The notes under the pieces: model-generated
What the model was told of the DNA's origin: nothing
The model's database searches: none
The model's input: only the letters and a program-made list of their open reading frames with translations
Program-made: the position numbers and the translations under genes
Source: Pantoea vagans
GTDB taxonomy: Bacteria; Pseudomonadota; Gammaproteobacteria; Enterobacterales; Enterobacteriaceae
Direction: 5' to 3'
DNA length: 64,000 bases
NCBI RefSeq assembly: GCF_004792415.1
Contig: NZ_CP038854.1
Span: 310,001 to 374,000, forward strand
Shown: positions 48,620-57,343 of the stretch, piece after piece
Numbering within the stretch: position 1 is the first letter of the stretch
How the letters are laid out: every line of letters begins with the position of its first letter

Positions 48620-48793
48620 ATGACACTGTACCAGGGTATGCTAATTTTCTATGCCGTTGTTGCACTGGTCGCGACGCTGATCACCTTTTTCATTGCCAAA
48701 GATAAGCTGAGCATCAAACTGCTGAGCGCCTTTCTGGTGGGTGCCACCTGGCCGATGAGTTTTCCTGTGGCGCTGATGTTTGCGCTGTTTTAA
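48620..48793 (+). CDS. ortT: OrtT/GhoT-type small membrane toxin
   Basis: A 57-residue protein with two membrane helices (about residues 5-25 and 34-55), short basic loop KDKLSIK and C-terminus LVGATWPMSFPVALMFALF. That end is almost the same as E. coli OrtT and like GhoT, which depolarise the inner membrane. No GhoS-type antitoxin is nearby, as expected for the orphan OrtT. ATG 48620 has GGAG 6 bases upstream; in-frame starts further upstream would extend it without family support. Confidence 0.85.
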   Translation: MTLYQGMLIFYAVVALVATLITFFIAKDKLSIKLLSAFLVGATWPMSFPVALMFALF

Positions 48794-48897
48794 TTGACAT
48801 TATCCCCTTAGCGACCACACTCAGGTAAGACGTCCCTGACCTGCCAACCGCCGATCACCGACGTGACCTTGCTCATGACGGTTAATAAGGAGCGGAT

Positions 48898-49068
48898 ATG
48901 CGCGTAATCAGTGTGATGATTCTGGTTTCTCTTCTCAGTGCCTGTAGCGCCCCGTGGCACGCTGAAAAACCGGTTCTCGCGGCCGAAACCCGGCAGCAGA
49001 CCTGCCAGCCCGGCTCTAATCCCAGCCAGAACGACTGCGGTCACTTCCCCGAGCCTGAGTTCCACTAA
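48898..49068 (+). CDS. Small lipoprotein, 56 residues
   Basis: An ATG with an AAGGAG site 5 bases upstream opens 56 codons. The N-terminus is a short signal peptide, MRVISVMILVSLLSAC, with a clear lipobox LSAC (Cys16). The mature part is about 40 residues, polar, with two further Cys (QTCQP, NDCGH) that could form a disulfide, and ends FPEPEFH. Position 2 after the lipid Cys is Ser, so outer-membrane sorting is expected. I do not recognise the family. It lies alone between ortT and an MFS gene. Confidence 0.75.
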   Translation: MRVISVMILVSLLSACSAPWHAEKPVLAAETRQQTCQPGSNPSQNDCGHFPEPEFH

Positions 49069-49230
49069 TCAGCTATACAGCGATCGCTATGGCGAGATCG
49101 CATTTACGCTATTTCATCACATAACAAGGCTTTACAGGCCGCTGACCGGTCAGTAAAGTAGCGCCCAGACATCAATTCTGATGCGTAAGCGTTAACGTCA
49201 ACCAACGCCCCCGCAGCACTGCTGCATGTG

Positions 49231-50442
49231 ATGATCCCTGCCATGATGCCTGTACAACAGCAAGCTAAACCCCTCGCTGCATTATCCAGCGCCAGCTTTT
49301 TTTTGTTCGTCCTGCTGCTCACCGCAGCGAATCTTCGGGCACCGATTACCGCCGTCGGCCCGGTGCTGCAGGATATCCGCCAGACTTTTGGCCTTAGCGC
49401 CAGCGAAGCAGGCCTGTTTAACTTTATTCCACTGATGCTGTTTGCCCTGCTCGCCCCCCCAGCCGCCTGGCTGGGAAATCGGGTCGGGCTGGAACGCAGT
49501 TTGTGGGGCGCACTGTGCCTGATTACTGCCGGTTCACTGTTGCGCTGGCTGCCCGCTGAAGCGGCATTATGGAGCGGAACGCTGCTGCTGAGCGCAGGCA
49601 TTGCCGCTGCCAACGTACTGCTGCCACCGCTGATTAAGCGCGATTTCACCGCCCATACTGCCAGATACATTGGCCTGTATGCCGCCACCATGTCGATTAC
49701 CGCCAGCCTGGCGTCCGGCATTGCCGTGCCACTGAGCCAGCTTTCAACGGCGGGCTGGCGACTCTCACTGGTTGTCTGGGCGCTGCCGGGACTGGTTGCG
49801 CTGCTCGCCTGGCTGCCACTTTTACGTCAGCGGCAGTCAACTTTAGCGCCAGCAGACGAATCGGGTGCACATCGTCATGTGTGGCGCTCAGCCGGTGGCT
49901 GGCAAATCGCCCTGTTTATGGCACTGCAATCGCTGGCGTTTTATACCCTGATCGACTGGTTTGCCGTATTTGCTCAGGATAATGGCTTCACTCAGGCGCA
50001 GGCTGGCTGGCTGCTGTTCTGGTATCAGGCAATTGCAATCGTTGCTAACCTGGGCTGTATGGTTGCGCTGAAGCGGGTGAAAGATGCCCGGCTCACCGCA
50101 TTCATTGCTTCCTCGGGTATTTTCCTTGGTATGTCAGGTCTGCTGCTTAATCCGCAATGGGCGGTGATCTGGCTGACACTGGCCGGACTGGGCGCCGGGG
50201 CTTCACTGGTGCTCTGCCTCTCGCTGTTTAATCTGCGCGCCACGCATCATCGTCAGGCCTCACAACTTTCAGGCATGGCGCAATGTGTGGGCTATGCGCT
50301 GGCAGCCCTGGGCCCGCTGTTTTTTGGCGTGCTTCATGAACAGAGCGGTAACTGGACGCTGCCCTTCAGCGTGCTGACACTGCTGAGCCTGTTACAGATG
50401 GTATTGGCTCCGCTGGCAGCACAGTCAAAACCCATCAGCTGA
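49231..50442 (+). CDS. CynX/NimT-family MFS transporter
   Basis: A 403-residue 12-helix transporter. The start helix reads LLLTAANLRAPITAVGPVL and is followed by FGLSASEAGLFNFIPLMLF, the typical opening of CynX/NimT (cyanate/2-nitroimidazole transporter) proteins. The substrate is not predictable; most members are exporters of small organic compounds. The true start is unsure: GTG 49228, ATG 49231 and ATG 49243 are close together and no ribosome site is evident. It is a single gene, with glutaminase starting 91 bp after it. Confidence 0.87.
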   Translation: MIPAMMPVQQQAKPLAALSSASFFLFVLLLTAANLRAPITAVGPVLQDIRQTFGLSASEAGLFNFIPLMLFALLAPPAAWLGNRVGLERSLWGALCLITAGSLLRWLPAEAALWSGTLLLSAGIAAANVLLPPLIKRDFTAHTARYIGLYAATMSITASLASGIAVPLSQLSTAGWRLSLVVWALPGLVALLAWLPLLRQRQSTLAPADESGAHRHVWRSAGGWQIALFMALQSLAFYTLIDWFAVFAQDNGFTQAQAGWLLFWYQAIAIVANLGCMVALKRVKDARLTAFIASSGIFLGMSGLLLNPQWAVIWLTLAGLGAGASLVLCLSLFNLRATHHRQASQLSGMAQCVGYALAALGPLFFGVLHEQSGNWTLPFSVLTLLSLLQMVLAPLAAQSKPIS

Positions 50443-50533
50443 AAATGCGGCTCAGCGACTCATAACAGATGACTGGCCGGGCGCAACTGCATAGCGCCTT
50501 ACCGGCCAGCAAAAACCGACGGGAGAAAAGTGC

Positions 50534-51454
50534 GTGTCTGAACTGAATAATGCTCTGCTGCAGGAGGTCCTGGATCAGGTGCGTCCGCTGGTCCATCGGG
50601 GAAAAGTCGCTGACTATATCCCCGCGCTGGCTGATGTCGCGGCCGATAATCTCGCTATAGCCGTTTGCCTGCGTGATGGCACCCTCTTTCAGGCGGGCGA
50701 TGCGGAGACGCGCTTTTCGATTCAGTCCATATCCAAAGCGCTATCGCTAACCGTGGCGCTGACCCGCTATGACGACAGTGAAATCTGGCAGCGGGTGGGC
50801 AAAGAGCCATCAGGCCAGCCGTTTAATTCTCTGGTGCAGCTGGAGCTGGAGCAGGGCAAGCCGCGTAATCCGTTTATTAATGCCGGGGCGCTGGTGATTT
50901 GCGATCTTCTTGAAACCCGCCTGACCGCGCCGCGCCAGCGAATGCTGGAAATTGTGCGCCAGCTGAGCCAGCAGCCCGATATCAATTATGATCGCCACGT
51001 TGCCCGCTCTGAATTTGAACATTCTGCCCGCAACGCCGCGATCGCCTGGCTGATGAAGTCGTTTGGTAATTTCGATAACGATGTCACCAGCGTCATGCAG
51101 ACCTATTTCCACTATTGCTCACTGTCGATGAACTGCGTTGAACTGGCGCGCACCTTCGTCTATCTGGCTAATCAGGGTAAAACACTGGATGGCAGCCAGA
51201 TGATTACACCGCGTCAGGCACGGCAGATTAACGCACTGATGATCACCAGCGGGATGTATGACGGCGCAGGTGAATTTGCGTGGCGGGTCGGGATGCCTGC
51301 GAAGTCGGGCGTGGGTGGCGGAATTATTGCCGTCATCCCTGGCGAGATGAGCATTGCCGTCTGGTCACCCGGGCTGGACAGTGCAGGTAATTCGCTGGCA
51401 GGTACCGCTGTACTGGAGTTGCTGACGGAAAAGCTGGGACGCTCGATATTTTGA
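50534..51454 (+). CDS. glsB: Glutaminase (GlsB type)
   Basis: A 306-residue serine-dependent glutaminase, converting glutamine to glutamate and ammonia. The nucleophile is in [11 protein letters not shown] (Ser-x-x-Lys), and [16 protein letters not shown]-like [10 protein letters not shown] and [13 protein letters not shown] are further active-site segments. Length matches E. coli YneH/GlsB (308). The start codon is GTG at 50534 after GGGAGAAAAGTGC. It appears monocistronic; a long-loop inverted repeat, GCTTGCCG (51476-51483) and CGGCAAGC (51514-51521), lies after it. Confidence 0.94.
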   Translation: MSELNNALLQEVLDQVRPLVHRGKVADYIPALADVAADNLAIAVCLRDGTLFQAGDAETRFSIQSISKALSLTVALTRYDDSEIWQRVGKEPSGQPFNSLVQLELEQGKPRNPFINAGALVICDLLETRLTAPRQRMLEIVRQLSQQPDINYDRHVARSEFEHSARNAAIAWLMKSFGNFDNDVTSVMQTYFHYCSLSMNCVELARTFVYLANQGKTLDGSQMITPRQARQINALMITSGMYDGAGEFAWRVGMPAKSGVGGGIIAVIPGEMSIAVWSPGLDSAGNSLAGTAVLELLTEKLGRSIF

Positions 51455-51591
51455 TTCTGAGCGCGCAAATAACAGGCTTGCCGTGATGATAAGCGATGGA
51501 GTTCCCATGATTCCGGCAAGCTGATTTTAGATCTTCAGTGCAGTACGCTGGCGATCTGAGTCGGCAGCGTTAATCAGCGCTCAAAAAATTC

Positions 51592-52545
51592 TTAGTGCGA
51601 AAGCTGTGCCAGCTCTTCTTCTGTAAGACCGGTCATCTGCATGACGGTATTGCGATCCATCCCACTCGTCAGCATAGTGCGGGCAATTCTGAGTTGCATG
51701 CTTTGCCTTCCTTCCTGAAGCCCGATCTCTTTGCCTTCGATGCGACCTTGTGCAATGCCCAGCTCAATGCCTTTCTCAAGCCCTATCTGCTCAAGCTGTT
51801 GTGCGATAGTCATAAGTGCGTTCTCGTGTTGGGGCACACGCTGTGCCAGCTCCTGTACAAAGGTTTTGGCGTCTGATACTTCGCCCGCCTGCACAATGTA
51901 GTTTACCAGTGATATCACCTGCGATGAAGAGTGATCGCCTGCCATCAAAATGGATACCAGCCTGTCCATCAGTTCTGCCAGATCCCGCTGCCGGATATGT
52001 TTCTGCAACAGGGTCAGTGCCGCCATGCTGCGGTGTTGCATGATCTCATCGTCAGGAATCGTCGTGACATCGACCAGCGGAAAACTGTGGCTGTAAAGCC
52101 TGTCCGCCAGCAGCGGGTCGTCGAACCCATCCAGCCACCGGGTCGAATAAGGATAGGGAGTGCGTCTGCCCGCGTAAAACAGTATGGGTATCACCAGCGG
52201 CAGTCTCTTATGCCCAGCTTCAAGATGGCGCTGCATGGCAGCCACTGCATAGCGCATCAGCCGAAATGCCATATGTTTGTCAGGTGATGACTGATGCTCA
52301 ATGAGTACATGGATATATCCATTGCCAGCGGTAGTTTTAAGACTGTAAAGCACATCGCTGAAGTACTGCCGAAGGTCATCCTCGACAAACGACCCCGACT
52401 CCAGCTTCAATGTGCTGAGATCGCAGCATTCGCGCAGTTCTGGCGGCAGGTGCAGCGCCATGAAATCCCGGGCAATATCCGGCTGAGTCAGAAATTGCCG
52501 GAATGTCGCATCATGAGGCGTGGGCGTGCTGTTGTTCTTTTTCAC
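51592..52545 (-). CDS. Rpn-family recombination-promoting nuclease (YhgA-like)
   Basis: A 317-residue member of the Rpn/YhgA family, PD-(D/E)xK-type DNA endonucleases once called transposases. The N-terminus TPHDATFRQFLTQPDIARDF, the core LESGSFVEDDLRQYFSDVLY followed by HVLIEHQSSPDKHMAFRLMRY (DE-x-EHQ active-site region) and the C-terminal EEL tail all match E. coli RpnA. GTG 52545 is chosen because AAAGGA lies 9 bases upstream and the family starts there; a TTG at 52581 would add 12 residues. It stands alone, with no IS ends. Confidence 0.9.
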   Translation of the reverse strand: MKKNNSTPTPHDATFRQFLTQPDIARDFMALHLPPELRECCDLSTLKLESGSFVEDDLRQYFSDVLYSLKTTAGNGYIHVLIEHQSSPDKHMAFRLMRYAVAAMQRHLEAGHKRLPLVIPILFYAGRRTPYPYSTRWLDGFDDPLLADRLYSHSFPLVDVTTIPDDEIMQHRSMAALTLLQKHIRQRDLAELMDRLVSILMAGDHSSSQVISLVNYIVQAGEVSDAKTFVQELAQRVPQHENALMTIAQQLEQIGLEKGIELGIAQGRIEGKEIGLQEGRQSMQLRIARTMLTSGMDRNTVMQMTGLTEEELAQLSH

Positions 52546-52760
52546 TGACCAGAATCCTTTCTGTTCCTGAAGCGCTGACAACGGCTGATTCAGCCAGTAA
52601 ATGGCGCTAAATCCTGTAGCGCACGAACGTTTAATGTACGGATGGAAATAACAAAATGAATACTCTGATGATTGAACCCCGTAAAACGCTTTTCCGGAAT
52701 TCTACGAGGTTGCTCTGAATATCAACGAATGACGGGCCTTAAAAAGCCATTCCATCCCGC

Positions 52761-53699
52761 TCAGCTCACCACGTTAACCGGCTCGCCCTGAATAAAGGCC
52801 ACGATATTGGCCATCACGCCAGTCACCAGATTTTCAACGCCACTACGGCTCGCCCAGGCAATGTGCGGCGTCAGCAGCAGATTGGGCAAATCCGCCAGTA
52901 GTGGGTTATCGGCAGAAGGTGGTTCGCTGCTCAGGACATCCAGCGCCGCGCCGCCAATCAGCCCCTGCTTTAATGCCTCAGCAAGATCGGCCTCGTTAAT
53001 CAGTCCACCGCGCGCGGTGTTAATCAGCAGCGCCTGCGGTTTCATTTTCGTCAGCGCCTCACGGTCAATCATCTGACGAGTGCTGTCACTTAATGGGCAG
53101 TGCAGCGAAATAATATCGCTGGTGGCCAGCATCTGCTCAAAGCTGACATAGCCCTCACGCACGCTGTCGCTGCCTTTGCGCTCCGCGTACTGCACCTTCA
53201 TTCCCAGCGCCTGGGCCAGCCTGCCGACCGCCTGTCCGATATCACCTTTGCCCGCGATACCCAGCGTGGCGCCGCCAATATCCCCTATCGGCTGACGATG
53301 CAGACAGAAGTGCTGCGCCTGCGGCCAGTCTATGCGGGTATTAACGGCATAAGCCATTATCTGACGACGCAGGGCGAAAATGGCGGCAATCACCGCCTCA
53401 GACACGCTCTGGGTAGAGTAGCCGGGCACATTACTGACCACGATGCCGCGGTCACGGCACGTGTTGAGGTCAATACAGTCATAACCTGTCGCCGCAACAC
53501 AGATAAAGCGCAGTTCGGGAAGCTGCGCCAGGGTATCGGCTCTCAACGGCACCTTATTGGTAATCGCAACCGTCGCGCCCGCAAGCGAAGAGACAATGTC
53601 ACTGACCGGTGTCTGTGCGCGAATCTCCCAGTCAGCCTGTTGTTGCCCGGTCGGCAGAGAGACAGGCAGTGTGTCACCATCCAGCATTACAATTTTCAT
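52761..53699 (-). CDS. D-2-hydroxyacid dehydrogenase (glycerate dehydrogenase-like)
   Basis: A 312-residue NAD(P)-dependent dehydrogenase that interconverts 2-oxo and D-2-hydroxy acids. The cofactor loop is GIAGKGDIG. The catalytic triad is visible: Arg in NTARGGLIN, Glu in the LSSEPP region and His in LTPHIAW. ATCGYD-like VAATGYDCIDL gives the substrate-loop side. It resembles HprA (hydroxypyruvate/glycerate) most, but D-lactate and other acids are possible. It is a single gene between rpn and the divergent DUF2946-PepSY pair. Confidence 0.9.
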   Translation of the reverse strand: MKIVMLDGDTLPVSLPTGQQQADWEIRAQTPVSDIVSSLAGATVAITNKVPLRADTLAQLPELRFICVAATGYDCIDLNTCRDRGIVVSNVPGYSTQSVSEAVIAAIFALRRQIMAYAVNTRIDWPQAQHFCLHRQPIGDIGGATLGIAGKGDIGQAVGRLAQALGMKVQYAERKGSDSVREGYVSFEQMLATSDIISLHCPLSDSTRQMIDREALTKMKPQALLINTARGGLINEADLAEALKQGLIGGAALDVLSSEPPSADNPLLADLPNLLLTPHIAWASRSGVENLVTGVMANIVAFIQGEPVNVVS

Positions 53700-53917
53700 C
53701 TTCAGTCCTTTATGGGTTTGGTTTAATGCAACCGGCCCATCAATGTTATTTGTATGTATTTAACGGGTAACATCTAAGTTAAATGATGCTGGAATTAAAG
53801 TGAATATGTTCAAAGAGTGCGAATTTTTTTGGAACAGACGCCACTTTATTTAACCCTTTTATCCCCTTCGCGTTACACTGCCGCCCGTAATTTTCACCCC
53901 TTGCGCCCGTTGAAATC

Positions 53918-54340
53918 ATGCAGAAATCTTCACTCAGACATCGACTCACTGCCGGTATTGCGATACTGGCCGTGCTGCTGTTGTTTGTGGCCCCGATGAT
54001 TTCAAAGAATCTGGCTGAGCATCACGCCACGATGCAACGTGCATCTGCCATGAGCGCAGAAATGCCGATGATGCATCATCACAGCGAGATGATGTCGATG
54101 GCGGACCATGGGATGATGATGGACCCTGGTTTTGCCTGTGGCTACTGCGATTTACTGGTGCATGTACCGCTGATGCTCTGGGTGTTTATCCCGTTCATCT
54201 GGTGGATGAGCCTGATCAGCTGCGCCCCGCCGCCCTCTGAGATTAATCCGCCCCCGTGGCGATGGATGTTGCGTCTCCACCGGCCACGAGCGCCACCTGC
54301 TTTCGCGTCACACTCACTGCTTTCTGATTCGATTGCGTGA
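53918..54340 (+). CDS. DUF2946-type Met/His-rich membrane protein
   Basis: A 140-residue protein with an N-terminal hydrophobic segment (about residues 11-28) and a second one (about 84-100). Between them is a very Met/His-rich stretch, residues about 34-72, with EHHATMQ, MPMMHHHSEMMSM and DHGMMMDPG, followed by CGYCD. Such clusters bind Cu(I) or other soft metals in periplasmic proteins. A PepSY-helix protein follows after 45 bp. A role in copper or other metal handling is inferred from composition only. Confidence 0.78.
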   Translation: MQKSSLRHRLTAGIAILAVLLLFVAPMISKNLAEHHATMQRASAMSAEMPMMHHHSEMMSMADHGMMMDPGFACGYCDLLVHVPLMLWVFIPFIWWMSLISCAPPPSEINPPPWRWMLRLHRPRAPPAFASHSLLSDSIA

Positions 54341-54385
54341 CAACGTCACCCAGTCGCCTTTGTCTTTTGAAAAGTGTGGAATGCT

Positions 54386-56116
54386 ATGTCCTCTTCTCAG
54401 GAAATTATCCCTGCACCGCGCGGCACGCTGTTTAATCTTTTTCGCCGCCTGCATTTTTACATCGGCCTGTTTATCGCGCCGTTTATTTTTGTCGCCGCGC
54501 TCACCGGCACACTCTATGTTCTGACGCCGCAGCTGGAACAGGCGATCTACCACGATGCCCTGACTACCGATGCACAGGGCCAGGCGCAGCCGTTGTCAGC
54601 CCAGATTGCTGCCGCACGTGCGCGAGCGGGTGAATCAGCACGTATCTATGCCGTGCGTCCCGCGCCGGGTCCGCAGGATACCACCCGCGTGCAGTTTGCT
54701 GAGCCTCAGCTTGGCCCATCAGAATCGCGATCGCTGTTTATCGATCCTTACACGCTGCAGGTGAAAGGCGATATGACGGTGTATGGCACCAGCGGTGTGC
54801 TGCCGCTGCGCATGTGGCTGGATCAGTTGCATCGCGGCCTGCTGCTGGGCGATTTTGGCCGTAACTACAGCGAACTGGCAGCCTCCTGGCTGTGGGTCGC
54901 CGCGCTGGGCGGGATCGTTTTATGGTCCGGCACCCGGCCACCGCGCACCCGCAGAAAAGTGCGCAGCGGTTTTGCGGCAACGCGTCACTGGCACGTTACG
55001 CTGGGCCTGCTGCTGGCTATCGGGCTGGTCTTCTTTTCGGTAACCGGACTGACCTGGTCACAGTGGGCAGGCAACAACATTGAAAAGATGCGCAGCGACT
55101 TTGGCTGGAAAACGCCGCAGGTTAATACCGCACTGAACGGTGACGCGCCCGCTGAAGCCGCCGATCCGCATGCTGACCATCGCGGTGCGATGGAAGGCAT
55201 GACGATGTCCGGCATGACCATGCCAGCCAGAACCGCCGCGCCGGTGGTCCTGAATCAACCGAATACCCGCTGGGATCAGGCGCTGGCAGCAGCACGCCAG
55301 GCCGGACTGCACGCCGCGAAACTGGAGCTGCGTCAGCCTAAGAACGCAGAACAGGCCTGGACGGTGTCGGAGATTGATCGCAGCTGGCCAAGCCAGGTTG
55401 ATGCGGTTTCAATCAATCCGGCTGATTTCAGCGTGGTCGACCGCGTTGAGTTCGCCAGCTTCCCGCTGGTGGCGAAACTGACCCGCTGGGGCGTGGATGC
55501 GCATATGGGTGTACTGTTTGGCCTGCCTAACCAGCTGATTCTGGCCCTGTTCGGCTTTGGACTCTGTGCGATGATTGTGCTGGGCTACCGCATGTGGTGG
55601 ATTCGCCGCCCGGCGGTTCCCCAGCTCAGCCCCTCGCAGACGCTGTTGTCCGCCTGGCTTGCACTGCCGCGTTATGCACAGGGCACCAGCCTGATAGTGA
55701 CGCTGGCGCTGGGTTATGCGCTGCCTGTTATGGGCATCAGCCTGGTGGTGCTGATCCTGCTGGATATTCAGCGCTGGCGCAGCGCGCAGCGCGCGTCGGT
55801 CATCCGGGAAGAAATTGCGCCAGATAAGCAGTCGCCGCTGGCTATCGTCCAGTCACGCTTCGCCGGAAAGCGCAAAGAGATGCGCTATTTTCTCCGCAGC
55901 GTCACGGTGCTGGCGCTGATTGTGATTTCAGTGATGGCGAATGCGATGATTGGCGGCGTGATTGACCAGTATCAGATCCCCTTCAGCCACTGGTCGCTGA
56001 CCATGTATATCACCCAGGCGATGATGATCCTGCTCTACTCCACGGTCTTTACCGGGCTGTTGTCGATCCCACTCTGGTATTTCTTCCTGGGTGAGAGCGA
56101 CGAACAGGGCAAATAA
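54386..56116 (+). CDS. PepSY-associated transmembrane protein
   Basis: A 576-residue inner-membrane protein of the PepSY_TM family. The first helix follows the RRLHFYIGLFIAPFIF signature. Further helices lie near residues 185-200, 215-235, 390-410, 440-470, 510-530 and 540-565, with two large periplasmic PepSY regions. The second loop has a Met/His-rich run (about residues 255-280: DPHADHRG, MEGMTMSGMTMP), like the upstream gene. Members are linked to siderophore-iron reduction or copper handling, so metal reduction or transport is likely. The pair forms one operon. Confidence 0.85.
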   Translation: MSSSQEIIPAPRGTLFNLFRRLHFYIGLFIAPFIFVAALTGTLYVLTPQLEQAIYHDALTTDAQGQAQPLSAQIAAARARAGESARIYAVRPAPGPQDTTRVQFAEPQLGPSESRSLFIDPYTLQVKGDMTVYGTSGVLPLRMWLDQLHRGLLLGDFGRNYSELAASWLWVAALGGIVLWSGTRPPRTRRKVRSGFAATRHWHVTLGLLLAIGLVFFSVTGLTWSQWAGNNIEKMRSDFGWKTPQVNTALNGDAPAEAADPHADHRGAMEGMTMSGMTMPARTAAPVVLNQPNTRWDQALAAARQAGLHAAKLELRQPKNAEQAWTVSEIDRSWPSQVDAVSINPADFSVVDRVEFASFPLVAKLTRWGVDAHMGVLFGLPNQLILALFGFGLCAMIVLGYRMWWIRRPAVPQLSPSQTLLSAWLALPRYAQGTSLIVTLALGYALPVMGISLVVLILLDIQRWRSAQRASVIREEIAPDKQSPLAIVQSRFAGKRKEMRYFLRSVTVLALIVISVMANAMIGGVIDQYQIPFSHWSLTMYITQAMMILLYSTVFTGLLSIPLWYFFLGESDEQGK

Positions 56117-56158
56117 GCCGATGGCGCCCCGCGTGATTTTTTATTCAAAATAACTGAC

Positions 56159-56183
56159 GAAGCCGGGCAAATCATCCGGCTTC
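56159..56183 (+). terminator. Probable terminator after the PepSY gene
   Basis: GAAGCCGG (56159-56166) pairs with CCGGCTTC (56176-56183) around a 9-base loop, followed by TCATTCT. The stem is strong but the T-run is weak. Confidence 0.6.
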
Positions 56184-56242
56184 TCATTCTGCGCCTGAGG
56201 TCTATGATCGTTGTTATGCCTTCCTTTATCTGAGAACAAATC

Positions 56243-56920
56243 ATGAACATTGTGCGAGCTAATCCTGAACAACTCTTTGAGTACGGTCCTTTTACCGTTC
56301 GTCGTCAGCGACCTGGCGAGGCGCTTAGCCCGTTGCTCACGGTTGACCTGATGTCGCTGAAACTGGATGCCCGGCTTCCGATGCAGCAGCATCAGGATGA
56401 AGAAGTGTTCACCTACCTGTGGCGCGGTTCAATGCAGCATCAGGACAGTAACGGCGAGCGTACCCAGCTCTCTGCGAAAAAGGTGATGGTGGTGAATGCC
56501 GGTGAGGGCGTTCAGTACGAAGAGTCGGTGCCGCTGTATGAAGCGGAGTTGTTGCAGGCCGTTATCCGGCCTTCGCAGCCGGGCGGTGAAGCGATGACTC
56601 AGGTGCTGGAGCGCGATCAGGGCATTATGACTAACGGCTGGACCGAACTGGCCGGACCGGAAGAGTCTGACGCCCCGCTGGAACTGCGCCAGGAAGTCTA
56701 TATCTACGATACGCTGCTGGAGCGCAATCAGACGGTGGACGTGCCCTCGATGCCGGGCTTTGTGGCTTATCTGACCGTGCTGGAAGGAATTATTCGCATT
56801 GGCGATCAGCGACTCAGTCGTGGCGATGCGGTGAGCGGTCTGGATAGCAGCATGGAGATCACCGGCGACAGGGATGCCAATCTGGTCTGCTTCCTGGTCA
56901 GGCCAGACAACGTTGCATAA
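56243..56920 (+). CDS. Pirin-family bicupin protein
   Basis: A 225-residue pirin-like double-cupin protein, similar in layout to YhaK. The first cupin holds MQQHQDEEVFTYLWRGSMQHQD in place of the metal-binding H-x-H of classical pirins, so metal binding may be altered. Quercetinase or redox-sensor roles are described for the family; none can be assigned here. ATG 56243 follows TATCTGAGAACAAATC. A strong terminator follows. Confidence 0.85.
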   Translation: MNIVRANPEQLFEYGPFTVRRQRPGEALSPLLTVDLMSLKLDARLPMQQHQDEEVFTYLWRGSMQHQDSNGERTQLSAKKVMVVNAGEGVQYEESVPLYEAELLQAVIRPSQPGGEAMTQVLERDQGIMTNGWTELAGPEESDAPLELRQEVYIYDTLLERNQTVDVPSMPGFVAYLTVLEGIIRIGDQRLSRGDAVSGLDSSMEITGDRDANLVCFLVRPDNVA

Positions 56921-56923
56921 CAT

Positions 56924-56949
56924 AGCGCGGGGCGTTTCCCGCGCTTTTT
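56924..56949 (+). terminator. Rho-independent terminator after the pirin gene
   Basis: AGCGCGGG (56924-56931) pairs with CCCGCGCT (56938-56945) and runs into five Ts. Confidence 0.9.
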
Positions 56950-56962
56950 GGTTCCACACAGA

Positions 56963-57190
56963 TTAAAGCGTATGGCGTTGCTGCATCGCCTGCACCCGCT
57001 TATAGGCATGATCAAACTGACGTACATCGTCGCGCAGCCAGTGGCGCTGTGTCAGCGGTGCATCATCCAGCGCCTGCGGTAGCGGCACACCCGCCAGCGA
57101 TCCTCGGCAGCAAAAGGCACGCGCCAGCGTCGGCGTAGCGATGCCAATGTAGCGGGCAAACTCAGGTAAGGTCATCAGTGCTGTACTCAT
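56963..57190 (-). CDS. Small protein, possible winged-helix/AlpA-like, unknown
   Basis: A 75-residue protein with one of the strongest ribosome sites in the window, AGGAGGTGG, 5-8 bases before ATG 57190, so it is very likely translated. The N-terminus TLPEFARYIGIATPTLARAF resembles the first helices of a MerR/excisionase-like helix-turn-helix; the rest is basic and polar, with RHWLRDDVRQFDHAYKRVQ. I do not recognise the family. It stands alone between the pirin and the YtfJ-family gene. Confidence 0.75.
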   Translation of the reverse strand: MSTALMTLPEFARYIGIATPTLARAFCCRGSLAGVPLPQALDDAPLTQRHWLRDDVRQFDHAYKRVQAMQQRHTL

Positions 57191-57343
57191 TTTCCACCTC
57201 CTGTTAACAAACTATTCCCTGCATTTTCAGCCCAAATCTTTAATGCTTTTATTGATCTGAAACATAGATGTGGTACTAATCTTCTGCCTGCTGATGAGAT
57301 AGCTCGCCTCGCCTGCCGTAAAACGAAAAGAAGTGAGGAACCC

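Noticed and set aside
51476-51521. Inverted repeat after glutaminase as a terminator
   Set aside because: The 8-bp arms enclose a 30-base loop and no T-run follows, so it is too weak to call.
51592-52545. Insertion sequence at the YhgA/'transposase' gene
   Set aside because: The protein is an Rpn-family nuclease and there are no terminal inverted repeats or target duplications around it.
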